Shown: in pieces, positions 6,330-12,676 of the stretch | How positions within the stretch are numbered: the first letter of the stretch is position 1 | How the letters are laid out: each line of letters opens with the position of its first letter | From: Prolixibacteraceae bacterium | Lineage (GTDB): Bacteria; Bacteroidota; Bacteroidia; Bacteroidales; Prolixibacteraceae | Direction of reading: 5' to 3' | Length of the DNA stretch: 17,132 nt | Assembly: GCA_003457135.1 (NCBI GenBank) | Contig: DMSQ01000036.1 | Coordinates: 1-17,132 of the forward strand | Translations under genes and position numbers: made by a program | The notes under the pieces: model-generated | Database searches by the model: none | What the model was told of the DNA's origin: nothing | Seen by the model: only the letters and a program-made list of their open reading frames with translations

Positions 6330-6857
6330 TCATTTCCCTATTGAAGGTAAAAAGTCAATGACATCGAGCAAGAGCTGCCGCTTCATGTCCGAAGTTGTTG
6401 CCAAAGCTGATTGGAGCCGCTCAATCTGTTGGTCAATAATAGCCTGCCCGATCCTATGTTCGTTATTCATGATCACTGTATATGCTTCGAATGCGATACT
6501 GAAATCACTCTCTATGAGCAATTCAACAAAAAGAGATAAATAATTGCTATAATCGAGCCCGTTTTCCCAACAACAAGCAACCAGTTCTTTTAATTCAGGT
6601 GCATATTTCTGATCCCGAATGGCTGAAATGATTAGAGGGACCGCATCACTTTCCTTCAGGCTGGCAAATAAATCAATAATCTTCGACTTAATTTCAGTGT
6701 TCCAGGTCAGATGCAGTATCTCAATGAGGATCGGAATATCAGTAACCTTTCCTGATACCTTTAATTCTTCAAGCGTTTCGATCACTTTGAGCGAATCGGA
6801 AGATTCCAATCCTTTCAGAATATGGATATGATCGTGATGAGTATGTTCGGGATTCAT
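6330..6857 (-). CDS. Small HEAT-repeat-like protein
   Basis: 175-residue all-helical protein. After a His-rich N terminus (His5, 7, 8, 10, 12; possible metal binding) come repeated helix pairs such as SLKVIETLEEL, DIPILIEILHLTW, KIIDLFASLKESDAVPLIISAI and PELKELVACC, typical of HEAT/ARM-like repeats. No enzyme motif is seen. Such proteins act as scaffolds or binding partners; the partner is unknown. It is convergent with yggS (5 bp between stops), so the two transcripts must overlap or end inside each other. Upstream is a CAAATTTA -7 box and, further out, a large inverted repeat shared with the divergent MtaA-like gene. Confidence 0.75.
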   Translation of the reverse strand: MNPEHTHHDHIHILKGLESSDSLKVIETLEELKVSGKVTDIPILIEILHLTWNTEIKSKIIDLFASLKESDAVPLIISAIRDQKYAPELKELVACCWENGLDYSNYLSLFVELLIESDFSIAFEAYTVIMNNEHRIGQAIIDQQIERLQSALATTSDMKRQLLLDVIDFLPSIGK

Positions 6858-6880
6858 TGAAAATTCAGTTTAATGATCTG

Positions 6881-6888
6881 CAAATTTA
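6881..6888 (-). promoter_or_regulatory. Candidate -7 box for HEAT-repeat gene
   Basis: Reads TAAATTTG on the minus strand, a full TAnnTTTG match, 23 bp before the ATG. The large inverted repeat (6910-6989) lies just upstream, covering the -33 position. Confidence 0.4.
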
Positions 6889-6909
6889 ATCATTGAGTCC
6901 ACTCTTAAA

Positions 6910-6989
6910 AGTCATCCGATGAATATTTTGTCAAGAAATCAAATAATTATATTCAGGTAATCAATTAATTATGAATTCATCGGATGACT
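6910..6989. repeat. 15-bp inverted repeat enclosing two 14-mer direct repeats
   Basis: AGTCATCCGATGAAT (6910-6924) and ATTCATCGGATGACT (6975-6989) are perfect inverted repeats with a 50-nt spacer. Inside the spacer AATCAAATAATTAT (6937-6950) and AATCAATTAATTAT (6959-6972) are direct repeats, 13 of 14 identical and 22 bp apart. The element sits between divergent genes, upstream of both predicted -7 boxes. It could be a composite operator or a tiny palindromic or MITE-like element; no clear target-site duplication is seen. Confidence 0.7.
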
Positions 6990-7044
6990 AAATTGCATGG
7001 AAAAAACTAACTGTTTTAGCCACTTCTCATTCCTGATAATTGTG

Positions 7045-7052
7045 TACTTTTG
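7045..7052 (+). promoter_or_regulatory. Candidate -7 box for MtaA-like gene
   Basis: TACTTTTG matches TAnnTTTG, 30 bp before the ATG at 7083. No TTG is seen 19-21 bp upstream, so expression may depend on an activator or the match may be chance. Confidence 0.4.
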
Positions 7053-7082
7053 TTAAAGAACCAGACTTAAACCTGCCCGACC

Positions 7083-8078
7083 ATGAACAAAAAACAGCTT
7101 TTTGATGCCTTTACAGAAGGAAAGAAAATAGACCGGACCTTGTTCCGTCCAATCCTGATGCACTTTGCAGCCCGTTTTACAGGAAATACGTATGGAGAAT
7201 TTGCCTCCGACCATAAAATACTTGTCAACAGCAACATCAAAACCATGGAGCATTTCGATTACGATATGGTTAGCCTCATTTCGGATCCATACCGTGAAAC
7301 ATCGGCCTTTGGCGCCCCGGTAACTTTTATTTCTGAAGGAGTCCCGCGGTGCGAACGGTTAATCGTAAAATCGTGGGAGGATGTGCAGAATTTGCAGCGT
7401 CCGGATGTGTGCACATGTACACGCACCCTCGACCGCATCAAAGGAGCAGAACTTTTTCAGAAGAAATTACAGGGAACAGTTCCGGTGATTGGCTGGATTG
7501 AAGGCCCGCTGGCCGAAGCCTGCGATTTGGCTGGCGTGAGTCAGATGCTTATGCAACTGATGATGGATCCGGATTTCTGCAATTTGCTGCTCGATAAATG
7601 CACCGAAACTGCCAAAGATTTTGCCAAAGCACAGATTGAAGCCGGATGCGATGTAATTGGTATCGGCGATGCTATTTGTTCACAGATTGATCCGTTTACC
7701 TACGATACTTTTGTAAAAGAGCGTCACCGCGAAATCATCGCATTTATTCATGCCAACGGTGCCCGTACTAAACTTCATATCTGCGGCGACATCACACACC
7801 TTCTGCCTTTGTTAAAGGAACTCGGAACCGATGTTCTTGATCTGGATTATGATGTTGACATTTCTTATGCCCGATCGGTTTTGGGTGAAAAGATCATCCT
7901 GATGGGTAATATTAATCCAATGCTGATTCAGGATTCAACCGCAGAAGAAGTTGAACGAATATCGCGTGAATTGGTTGCCAGATATGGCGATGAACGGTTT
8001 ATCCTTTCAGCCGGATGCGAAATTACGGTCGGAACACCACACGAAAATTTGATGGCCATGCGAAAGGGAAGTCTATGA
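7083..8078 (+). CDS. MtaA/CmuA-like methyltransferase (uroporphyrinogen decarboxylase fold)
   Basis: 331-residue protein of the URO-D superfamily. The zinc-ligand pattern of the MtaA/CmuA methylcobamide methyltransferase branch is present: LHICGD (231-236: His232, Cys234) and SAGCEI (309-314: Cys312), followed by GTPHENLMAMRK. Also seen are VIGWIEGPLAEA (135-146) and LMGNINP (273-279). MtaA-type enzymes move a methyl group between a corrinoid protein and a thiol such as coenzyme M; in non-methanogens the acceptor is often unknown. True HemE is less likely because of these Zn ligands. No corrinoid protein or partner methyltransferase is in the window. Start ATG 7083 sits 30 bp after a -7 box. 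Confidence 0.83.
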   Translation: MNKKQLFDAFTEGKKIDRTLFRPILMHFAARFTGNTYGEFASDHKILVNSNIKTMEHFDYDMVSLISDPYRETSAFGAPVTFISEGVPRCERLIVKSWEDVQNLQRPDVCTCTRTLDRIKGAELFQKKLQGTVPVIGWIEGPLAEACDLAGVSQMLMQLMMDPDFCNLLLDKCTETAKDFAKAQIEAGCDVIGIGDAICSQIDPFTYDTFVKERHREIIAFIHANGARTKLHICGDITHLLPLLKELGTDVLDLDYDVDISYARSVLGEKIILMGNINPMLIQDSTAEEVERISRELVARYGDERFILSAGCEITVGTPHENLMAMRKGSL

Positions 8079-8191
8079 GTGTTTAAAGGTTCTGGAAGTG
8101 TCTATTACCAAAACACTAATCAACATTGATGCGTAATTCACGAATTTCTCCAAATAGAAGATGGGAGAATTAAAAACTTTGAAAGCCTGAT

Positions 8192-8950
8192 ATGTTAATT
8201 CAATATGCATCAGACCTGCATTTGGAGTTTCCTGAAAACAGGAAATTTCTCCATGCAAATCCCTTGCTGCCAAAGGGTGATATATTATTGCTGGCAGGCG
8301 ATATTGTTCCATTTGCAATCATGGATAAACATGCCGATTTTTTCAATTATGTTTCCGACCATTTTCAAACTGTTTACTGGATACCCGGCAATCACGAATA
8401 TTACTATTCCGATGCAGCTACCAAATGCGGAATGCTGAAGGAGAAAATCAGGAGCAATGTTTTGCTGGTGAACAATACTACGGTTCAACACGAGAACATT
8501 CATTTCATATTCTCAACACTTTGGTCGAAAATCAGACCAGGCTATGAATGGCAGATTGAACGTGGAATAAGTGATTTTCAGGTAATCAAATTCAATGGCT
8601 ACCGGTTTTCATCAGTCCAATTTAATCAGTTGCATGAAGAAAGCTTAGTATTTTTAAAACAGGAATTGGCCAGTGAAAGAGTAGAAAAAAAGGTGGTGGT
8701 AACCCATCATGTTCCTACATTTCTGAATTACCCGGAAAAATATAAAGGAGATGTCCTGAACGATGCCTTTGCTGTTGAGCTGTTTGGTTTGATTGAAGAT
8801 ATAGGGCCTGATTTCTGGATTTACGGGCATATACATGGAAGCATTCCTGAATTTAAAATTGGAGAAACTCAATTGTTGACAAACCAGTTGGGATATGTGA
8901 AATATGAAGAACATAAATACTTTAACAATACCGCCACTTTAGAAGTATAA
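8192..8950 (+). CDS. Calcineurin-like metallophosphoesterase
   Basis: 252-residue metallophosphoesterase with all five motifs: SDLHLE (7-12: Asp8, His10), LLAGDIV (33-39: Asp37), PGNHEYY (65-71: Asn67, His68), VVTHHVP (169-175: His172) and YGHIHG (211-216: His213, His215). It binds a di-metal centre and cleaves a phosphoester; the substrate is not readable. It has no signal peptide, so is cytoplasmic. 113 bp downstream of the MtaA-like gene on the same strand; whether they are cotranscribed is unclear. In the gap a weak imperfect hairpin (AATTTCTCC at 8143-8151, GGAGAATT at 8164-8171) precedes the start. Converges with the D-amino-acid aminotransferase gene. Confidence 0.88.
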   Translation: MLIQYASDLHLEFPENRKFLHANPLLPKGDILLLAGDIVPFAIMDKHADFFNYVSDHFQTVYWIPGNHEYYYSDAATKCGMLKEKIRSNVLLVNNTTVQHENIHFIFSTLWSKIRPGYEWQIERGISDFQVIKFNGYRFSSVQFNQLHEESLVFLKQELASERVEKKVVVTHHVPTFLNYPEKYKGDVLNDAFAVELFGLIEDIGPDFWIYGHIHGSIPEFKIGETQLLTNQLGYVKYEEHKYFNNTATLEV

Positions 8951-9063
8951 AAAATTAGTTTTTGGACTTGATTTGAATATAACCGAAATCCCCCAAAAAC
9001 AGGTAAATGCCTTGCCCTTTTACGTTGCCAATGAATATAACTTCTCAAACCTTGTTTGAACGC

Positions 9064-9912
9064 TCAGTGGGAAAGATATGTTTGTTCGAAAAATTTCTCC
9101 TGAATAAAACGTGTAACCGGTCCTGGTTTGCCATCACTGATTCTAATCCCATCAATGTCCACAACAGGTGTAACCTCACTGCCAGTGCCTATAATCATCA
9201 TTTCGTCCATGTTGGCTAACTTCGAAGCCTGAATTCCTACTTCAATTACCCTGATGCCATTTGACCTGCATATTTCCATCACCACTTTTTTGGTGATTCC
9301 CGGTAATATCAGGTTCGAGTCAGGATGTGTCAGTAAAACTCCATCTTTCACGCCGATCACATTCGAATGAGTGGCTTCGGTAACGACGCCGTTCCGGATA
9401 AAGACGGTTTCTTCGGCATTGTTTTCGGCCGCTTTCTGCGCAAACAAAACATTGGGCAGCAAGGCGATGGATTTGATATCGCAACGCAACCAGCGAATAT
9501 CATCAGCGGTAATCACTTTGATTCCATTTTCGATTTGCTCTTGCTTCGTTGAAAAAGGAAAAGCTGACGCATAAACCGTTGGTTGGATATTTTCAGGAAA
9601 ACGATGGATCCGGGTATGGCTTCCCCTGGTAATCTGCAAATAAATACCTGCCTCCTGACCGGTTAATCCGTTCCTTTCCAGAAGTTCCTGAAAAACAAGT
9701 TCAAACTGATCGAAATCCTCCAGGCTAATCCGGATTTCACGCAGGCTTCTTTTTAGACGTTCAATATGATCGTCGTATCGAAAAGCTTTGCCACGATAAA
9801 ATTTGACCACTTCGTAAACACCATCAGCAAAATTGAAACCCCTGTCGTCAGGGGATATGCATGCCTCTTTTTTTGCAATCAGGCTTCTGTTAAAATATAC
9901 CACTTCATTCAT
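9064..9912 (-). CDS. dat: D-amino-acid aminotransferase (DAAT-type, PLP fold IV)
   Basis: 282-residue class IV aminotransferase, the usual DAAT length. Seen: SPDDRGFNFADGVYEVV (20-36, Tyr33), QITRGSHTRIHRFPE (93-107) with the Arg-x-His pair (101, 103) that in Bacillus DAAT holds the substrate carboxylate, WLRCDIKSIALLPNVL (141-156) with PLP lysine Lys147, GVVTEATHSN (175-184) with Glu179, and LPGITKKVV (203-211). Reaction: D-alanine plus 2-oxoglutarate to pyruvate plus D-glutamate, serving the peptidoglycan D-amino acid supply. The Arg-x-His pair favours DAAT over branched-chain aminotransferase. The frame extends to a GTG at 9936, but the ATG at 9912 (MNEVVYFN) fits family starts better. Confidence 0.87.
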   Translation of the reverse strand: MNEVVYFNRSLIAKKEACISPDDRGFNFADGVYEVVKFYRGKAFRYDDHIERLKRSLREIRISLEDFDQFELVFQELLERNGLTGQEAGIYLQITRGSHTRIHRFPENIQPTVYASAFPFSTKQEQIENGIKVITADDIRWLRCDIKSIALLPNVLFAQKAAENNAEETVFIRNGVVTEATHSNVIGVKDGVLLTHPDSNLILPGITKKVVMEICRSNGIRVIEVGIQASKLANMDEMMIIGTGSEVTPVVDIDGIRISDGKPGPVTRFIQEKFFEQTYLSH

Positions 9913-10374
9913 ATTGGTTGATTTAGGATTTATCACGAAGAAAACGAAGCTATTCCAATTTTTTTCTAATTTCTTTCCTATTTAATTTATATCTGCTGAA
10001 CTGCTCTAATTTTTCGAATAGTTCCGTTTTCATCACGATTGCACCTTCTTTTTGAACTGTTTCTAACCTGCATTATTCTCCAACTTAGTGAATCCATTGA
10101 GCCATAGCGTCATTGTGGCAAAATAAAGAATCGCCACAAAGGCACGAAAACACTAAGTTTCACAAAGTTGATGTTTTTCATGAATTATTCAGGCTAAAAT
10201 GGAAATAGTCGTTTCTTCATGGTTTTAAATTGAAGTGTTTAGATGCGCGTGAAAGATCCAAAACCAATAATAATATAAAGGCTTCACGAATATACAAGAA
10301 GTTATTTCAAGTAAATGTATCCTTTTTTCAATATTTCCGTTTTGTTAATTGTTTTTAATTTCAATCTATTCAAT
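9913..10374. other. 462-bp non-coding gap between divergent genes
   Basis: Divergent intergenic region between the D-amino-acid aminotransferase and the SMP-30-type gene. The first part is pyrimidine-rich and AT-rich with no frame of note. The middle holds the nested inverted repeat and CACnAAn words at 10082-10167. The last 150 bp are AT-rich with no promoter matching both halves of the consensus; a TTTG at 10341 lacks a good -7 partner. No tRNA or riboswitch-like fold was recognised. Confidence 0.5.
10082..10167. repeat. Nested inverted repeat with CACnAAn words
   Basis: AACTTAGTG (10082-10090) pairs perfectly with CACTAAGTT (10151-10159), and inside it TTGTGGC (10113-10119) pairs with GCCACAA (10133-10139). 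The right arm also carries four CACnAAn words at 10135, 10143, 10151 and 10161, spaced 8, 8 and 10 bp. The style recalls low-complexity intergenic elements of Bacteroidota (from memory; no search made). Function unknown. Confidence 0.55.
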
Positions 10375-11373
10375 ATGAAAACTCTATTTCTTGCTCTTGC
10401 TTTTCTTTTGATAGTTGAATGTTTTGCCCAAAATATTAAAACCGGCAGCAAAATCATCGTGAATGATCTCCTTATTCATGAAGTAATTCCTAAAGATGCA
10501 CAGGTTGAAATTCTGGCTGAAGGTTTTGGATGGACCGAAGGGCCGCTTTGGTTGCCCACTGAAAACAAACTTCTGTTTTCGGATATTCCTTCCAACTCCA
10601 TTTTTGAATGGACCGAAAAAGGAGGAAAAAAGCTTTATCTAAAACCGGCTGGCTATACCGGGAAAGAAAAACGGGGCGGGGAAACCGGTTCGAATGGCTT
10701 GTTGCTCAGCCCGGAGGGAGAATTAATTCTTTGCCAGCATGGCGACCGGAGAGTAGCAAAAATGAAGGCCACGATTAAAAATCCCAAAGCTGAATTTGTA
10801 AGTCTGGCCAATAATTATAACGGCAAAAAATTCAACAGTCCCAACGATGCCGTTTTCCATAAAAACGGAGATTTGTATTTTACCGATCCGCCCTACGGAC
10901 TGGAGAAAGGCATGGATGATCCGGCCAAAGAACTGGATTTTCAGGGCGTTTATAAGCTTGATAAAAAGGGTAATACCACCTTGCTGACCAAACAAATTTC
11001 GCGGCCCAACGGAATTGCTTTTTCGCCGGATTGGAAGAAACTTTATGTGGGCAGTTCCGATCCCGAAAATGCAATTTGGATGGTTTATGACGTTTCGGAA
11101 GACGGAATGCTGAAAAATGGAAAACTGTTTTTTGATGCCACCAGTATGACCAAAGATTTAAAAGGCCTGCCCGATGGAATGAAAGTTCATCGAAACGGTT
11201 GGATATTCGCCACCGGCCCCGGAGGAGTGCTGATTTTTACTCCCGAAGGCAAGCGCCTCGGCACCATTTTCACCGGCGAAGCCACCGCCAATTGCGCTTT
11301 TAACGATGATTTTTCAGCCTTGTATATTACGGCTGACGACTATTTGTTGAGAGTGAAGTTGAAAGTGAAATAA
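10375..11373 (+). CDS. Exported SMP-30/gluconolactonase-like protein
   Basis: 332-residue protein with a Sec signal peptide (MKTLFLALAFLLIVECFAQ, cut probably after Gln19) and an SMP-30/gluconolactonase/LRE six-bladed beta-propeller. Metal ligands of the family are visible: Glu55 in WTEGPLW, Asn157/Asp158 in NSPNDAV, Asn212 in RPNGIAFSP and Asp267 in LPDGMK. Such enzymes open sugar-acid lactones (for example gluconolactone) with a divalent metal; the substrate here is unknown. An upstream in-frame ATG at 10315 would add 20 hydrophobic residues and spoil the signal-peptide layout, so 10375 is preferred. The isomerase-like gene follows after 38 bp, implying an operon for envelope sugar processing. 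Confidence 0.86.
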   Translation: MKTLFLALAFLLIVECFAQNIKTGSKIIVNDLLIHEVIPKDAQVEILAEGFGWTEGPLWLPTENKLLFSDIPSNSIFEWTEKGGKKLYLKPAGYTGKEKRGGETGSNGLLLSPEGELILCQHGDRRVAKMKATIKNPKAEFVSLANNYNGKKFNSPNDAVFHKNGDLYFTDPPYGLEKGMDDPAKELDFQGVYKLDKKGNTTLLTKQISRPNGIAFSPDWKKLYVGSSDPENAIWMVYDVSEDGMLKNGKLFFDATSMTKDLKGLPDGMKVHRNGWIFATGPGGVLIFTPEGKRLGTIFTGEATANCAFNDDFSALYITADDYLLRVKLKVK

Positions 11374-11411
11374 GATTGATTGATTAACTATAAACCAAAA
11401 AAAACTAAATC

Positions 11412-12479
11412 ATGGACCGTAGAAAATTTATTGAAACATCGGGAGTCGCTGCAGGAATCGCAGCATTGGGAAATGTAAATACCGCATTTGCAGGAAACCC
11501 GGAAGGTTCAAAACCCGCACATGGAGGAAATTCAAATATCAAACTTGGCCTCTATTCAATAAGCTATGGCGGCATCTGGTATGAGGGATCGGCACTTTCT
11601 TTTGAAGATTTCTGCAAACGGGCAAAAGATTATGGGTTCGACGGAGTTGAACTCGATAACAAACGGCCCATGGGATGCCCTCTTGATCTGGATAAGCGCA
11701 AAAAGGATGAAATGGTGAATGCTCTCCTGAAAAACGGACTTGAAATACCAGCCATAGCTGCGAATAACGATTTCTCAAGCCCGGTTCCGGAACACCGTGA
11801 ATGTCAGCTTCTGATGGTCCGTGAAACGGCCAGGCTTGCAAAAGATATGGGATCTAAAATAGTCAGGCTTTTTGCTGCATGGCCCGGCGTGGTGATTCAT
11901 GAAGGTGTGGGTACTTATGAACTTACAAGGGGAAATTTCTACTCCTTCGAAAGACAGTATCCGTTTGCCACCAGGATCGAACGCTGGAATTTTGTCAAAG
12001 ATTGCCTTAAAGAAGCTGCCGGATTTGGGGAAGAATTCGGGGTAACGATGGCCCTGCAAAACCATGCCCCACTGATCAAAACCTGGCGCGATACTCTTGA
12101 TCTGGTCAGGGAAATCAATTCACCCTGGCTGAAAATATGCCTCGACCTGCCGATAATGGACAATCTTGATAACGACTATGTTGCCAATGCGGTTAGAACC
12201 GTCGGTAACCTGCAGGTTCATTCTCATTTTGGAGGTGAATATTACCGTGATAAGGACGATACAGTTAAACCCGTTATCCTCGATTATTATGCAGGAGGGA
12301 AAAATCCCGATTACCGGCATTATATCGGATTAATGAACGAGATAGGTTATAATGGTTATTTTACATTTGAACTGTGCCATCCCGTTTTAAATGCAGACCA
12401 CACCCGCGGCGATATCAGTTATGTTGATAACCAGGTAAAATTAGCGAGGGAATTTCTTGGCAAAATGGTGGGGAAATAG
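11412..12479 (+). CDS. Tat-exported sugar phosphate isomerase/epimerase-like TIM-barrel protein
   Basis: 355-residue xylose-isomerase-like (AP endonuclease 2 fold) protein. The N terminus MDRRKFIETSGVAAGIAALG has a twin-arginine motif (Arg3-Arg4) and a hydrophobic stretch, with a likely cut after AFA (27), so it is probably exported folded. Barrel landmarks: GFDGVELDNK (75-84, Glu80), VTMALQNHAP (211-220, Gln216-Asn217-His218), KICLDLPIMDN (241-251, Asp245), LQVHSHFGG (267-275, His270) and GYFTFELCH (315-323, Glu320), together a plausible metal site. Family members isomerise or epimerise sugars, including keto-sugar and inositol derivatives; the substrate is not readable. It follows the lactonase-like gene by 38 bp. 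A strong hairpin lies about 80 bp after the stop. Confidence 0.87.
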   Translation: MDRRKFIETSGVAAGIAALGNVNTAFAGNPEGSKPAHGGNSNIKLGLYSISYGGIWYEGSALSFEDFCKRAKDYGFDGVELDNKRPMGCPLDLDKRKKDEMVNALLKNGLEIPAIAANNDFSSPVPEHRECQLLMVRETARLAKDMGSKIVRLFAAWPGVVIHEGVGTYELTRGNFYSFERQYPFATRIERWNFVKDCLKEAAGFGEEFGVTMALQNHAPLIKTWRDTLDLVREINSPWLKICLDLPIMDNLDNDYVANAVRTVGNLQVHSHFGGEYYRDKDDTVKPVILDYYAGGKNPDYRHYIGLMNEIGYNGYFTFELCHPVLNADHTRGDISYVDNQVKLAREFLGKMVGK

Positions 12480-12556
12480 AATTATACCTGAAAGTGAGGG
12501 AAACGTAAAATATACAAAATCTGATGAACTAGGGAAGATGCGTCACAGACTCAAAA

Positions 12557-12603
12557 CCAACAATCCCTCGTTTCCGCCAGCGCTTAAACGAGGGGCGTGT
12601 TGG
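12557..12603. repeat. 16-pair hairpin downstream of isomerase gene
   Basis: CCAACA (12557-12562) and CCCTCGTTT (12565-12573) pair with AAACGAGGG (12586-12594) and TGTTGG (12598-12603), with a T/G wobble at 12564/12595, a small internal loop and a 12-nt end loop. It has no T-tract, so a simple intrinsic terminator is not supported; it may be an RNA processing or protection element, or a dispersed palindromic (REP-like) repeat. Confidence 0.65.
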
Positions 12604-12615
12604 AAAAATCCCGTT

Positions 12616-12652
12616 AACCTATTGTTTTTCAGTATTTAATTTCTTAATATTG
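12616..12652 (+). promoter_or_regulatory. Promoter and shared upstream element of first AraC-TPR gene
   Basis: CCTATTGTTTTTCAG (12618-12632) is matched at 13 of 15 positions by a site upstream of the second paralogue; adding the preceding AA gives 15 of 17. It contains a TTG -33 box (12622-12624) 20 bp before TAATATTG (12645-12652), one mismatch from TAnnTTTG. ATG follows 24 bp later. TATTGTT recurs at 12620 and 12648. Confidence 0.5.
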
Positions 12653-12676
12653 TTATAACCATAAAACTCACACCCT

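Noticed and set aside
7083..8078. Call as HemE (uroporphyrinogen decarboxylase)
   Set aside because: HxC and later Cys zinc ligands point to the MtaA/CmuA branch.
8078..8117. AGTGTTT/AAACACT inverted repeat after the MtaA-like gene as terminator
   Set aside because: Only 7 bp with a 26-nt loop and no T-tract; too weak to call.
9007..9219. 70-codon plus-strand ORF
   Set aside because: Mostly antisense to the aminotransferase gene; no motif.
9913..9936. GTG start giving eight more residues for the D-amino-acid aminotransferase
   Set aside because: The ATG at 9912 gives the usual DAAT N terminus; the extra residues are not family-like.
10315..10374. Upstream ATG for the SMP-30-type gene
   Set aside because: It would put a hydrophobic stretch before a complete signal peptide that begins at 10375.
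12457..12639. 60-codon plus-strand ORF after the isomerase
   Set aside because: It begins inside the isomerase gene in another frame and runs through the hairpin; no recognisable protein features.
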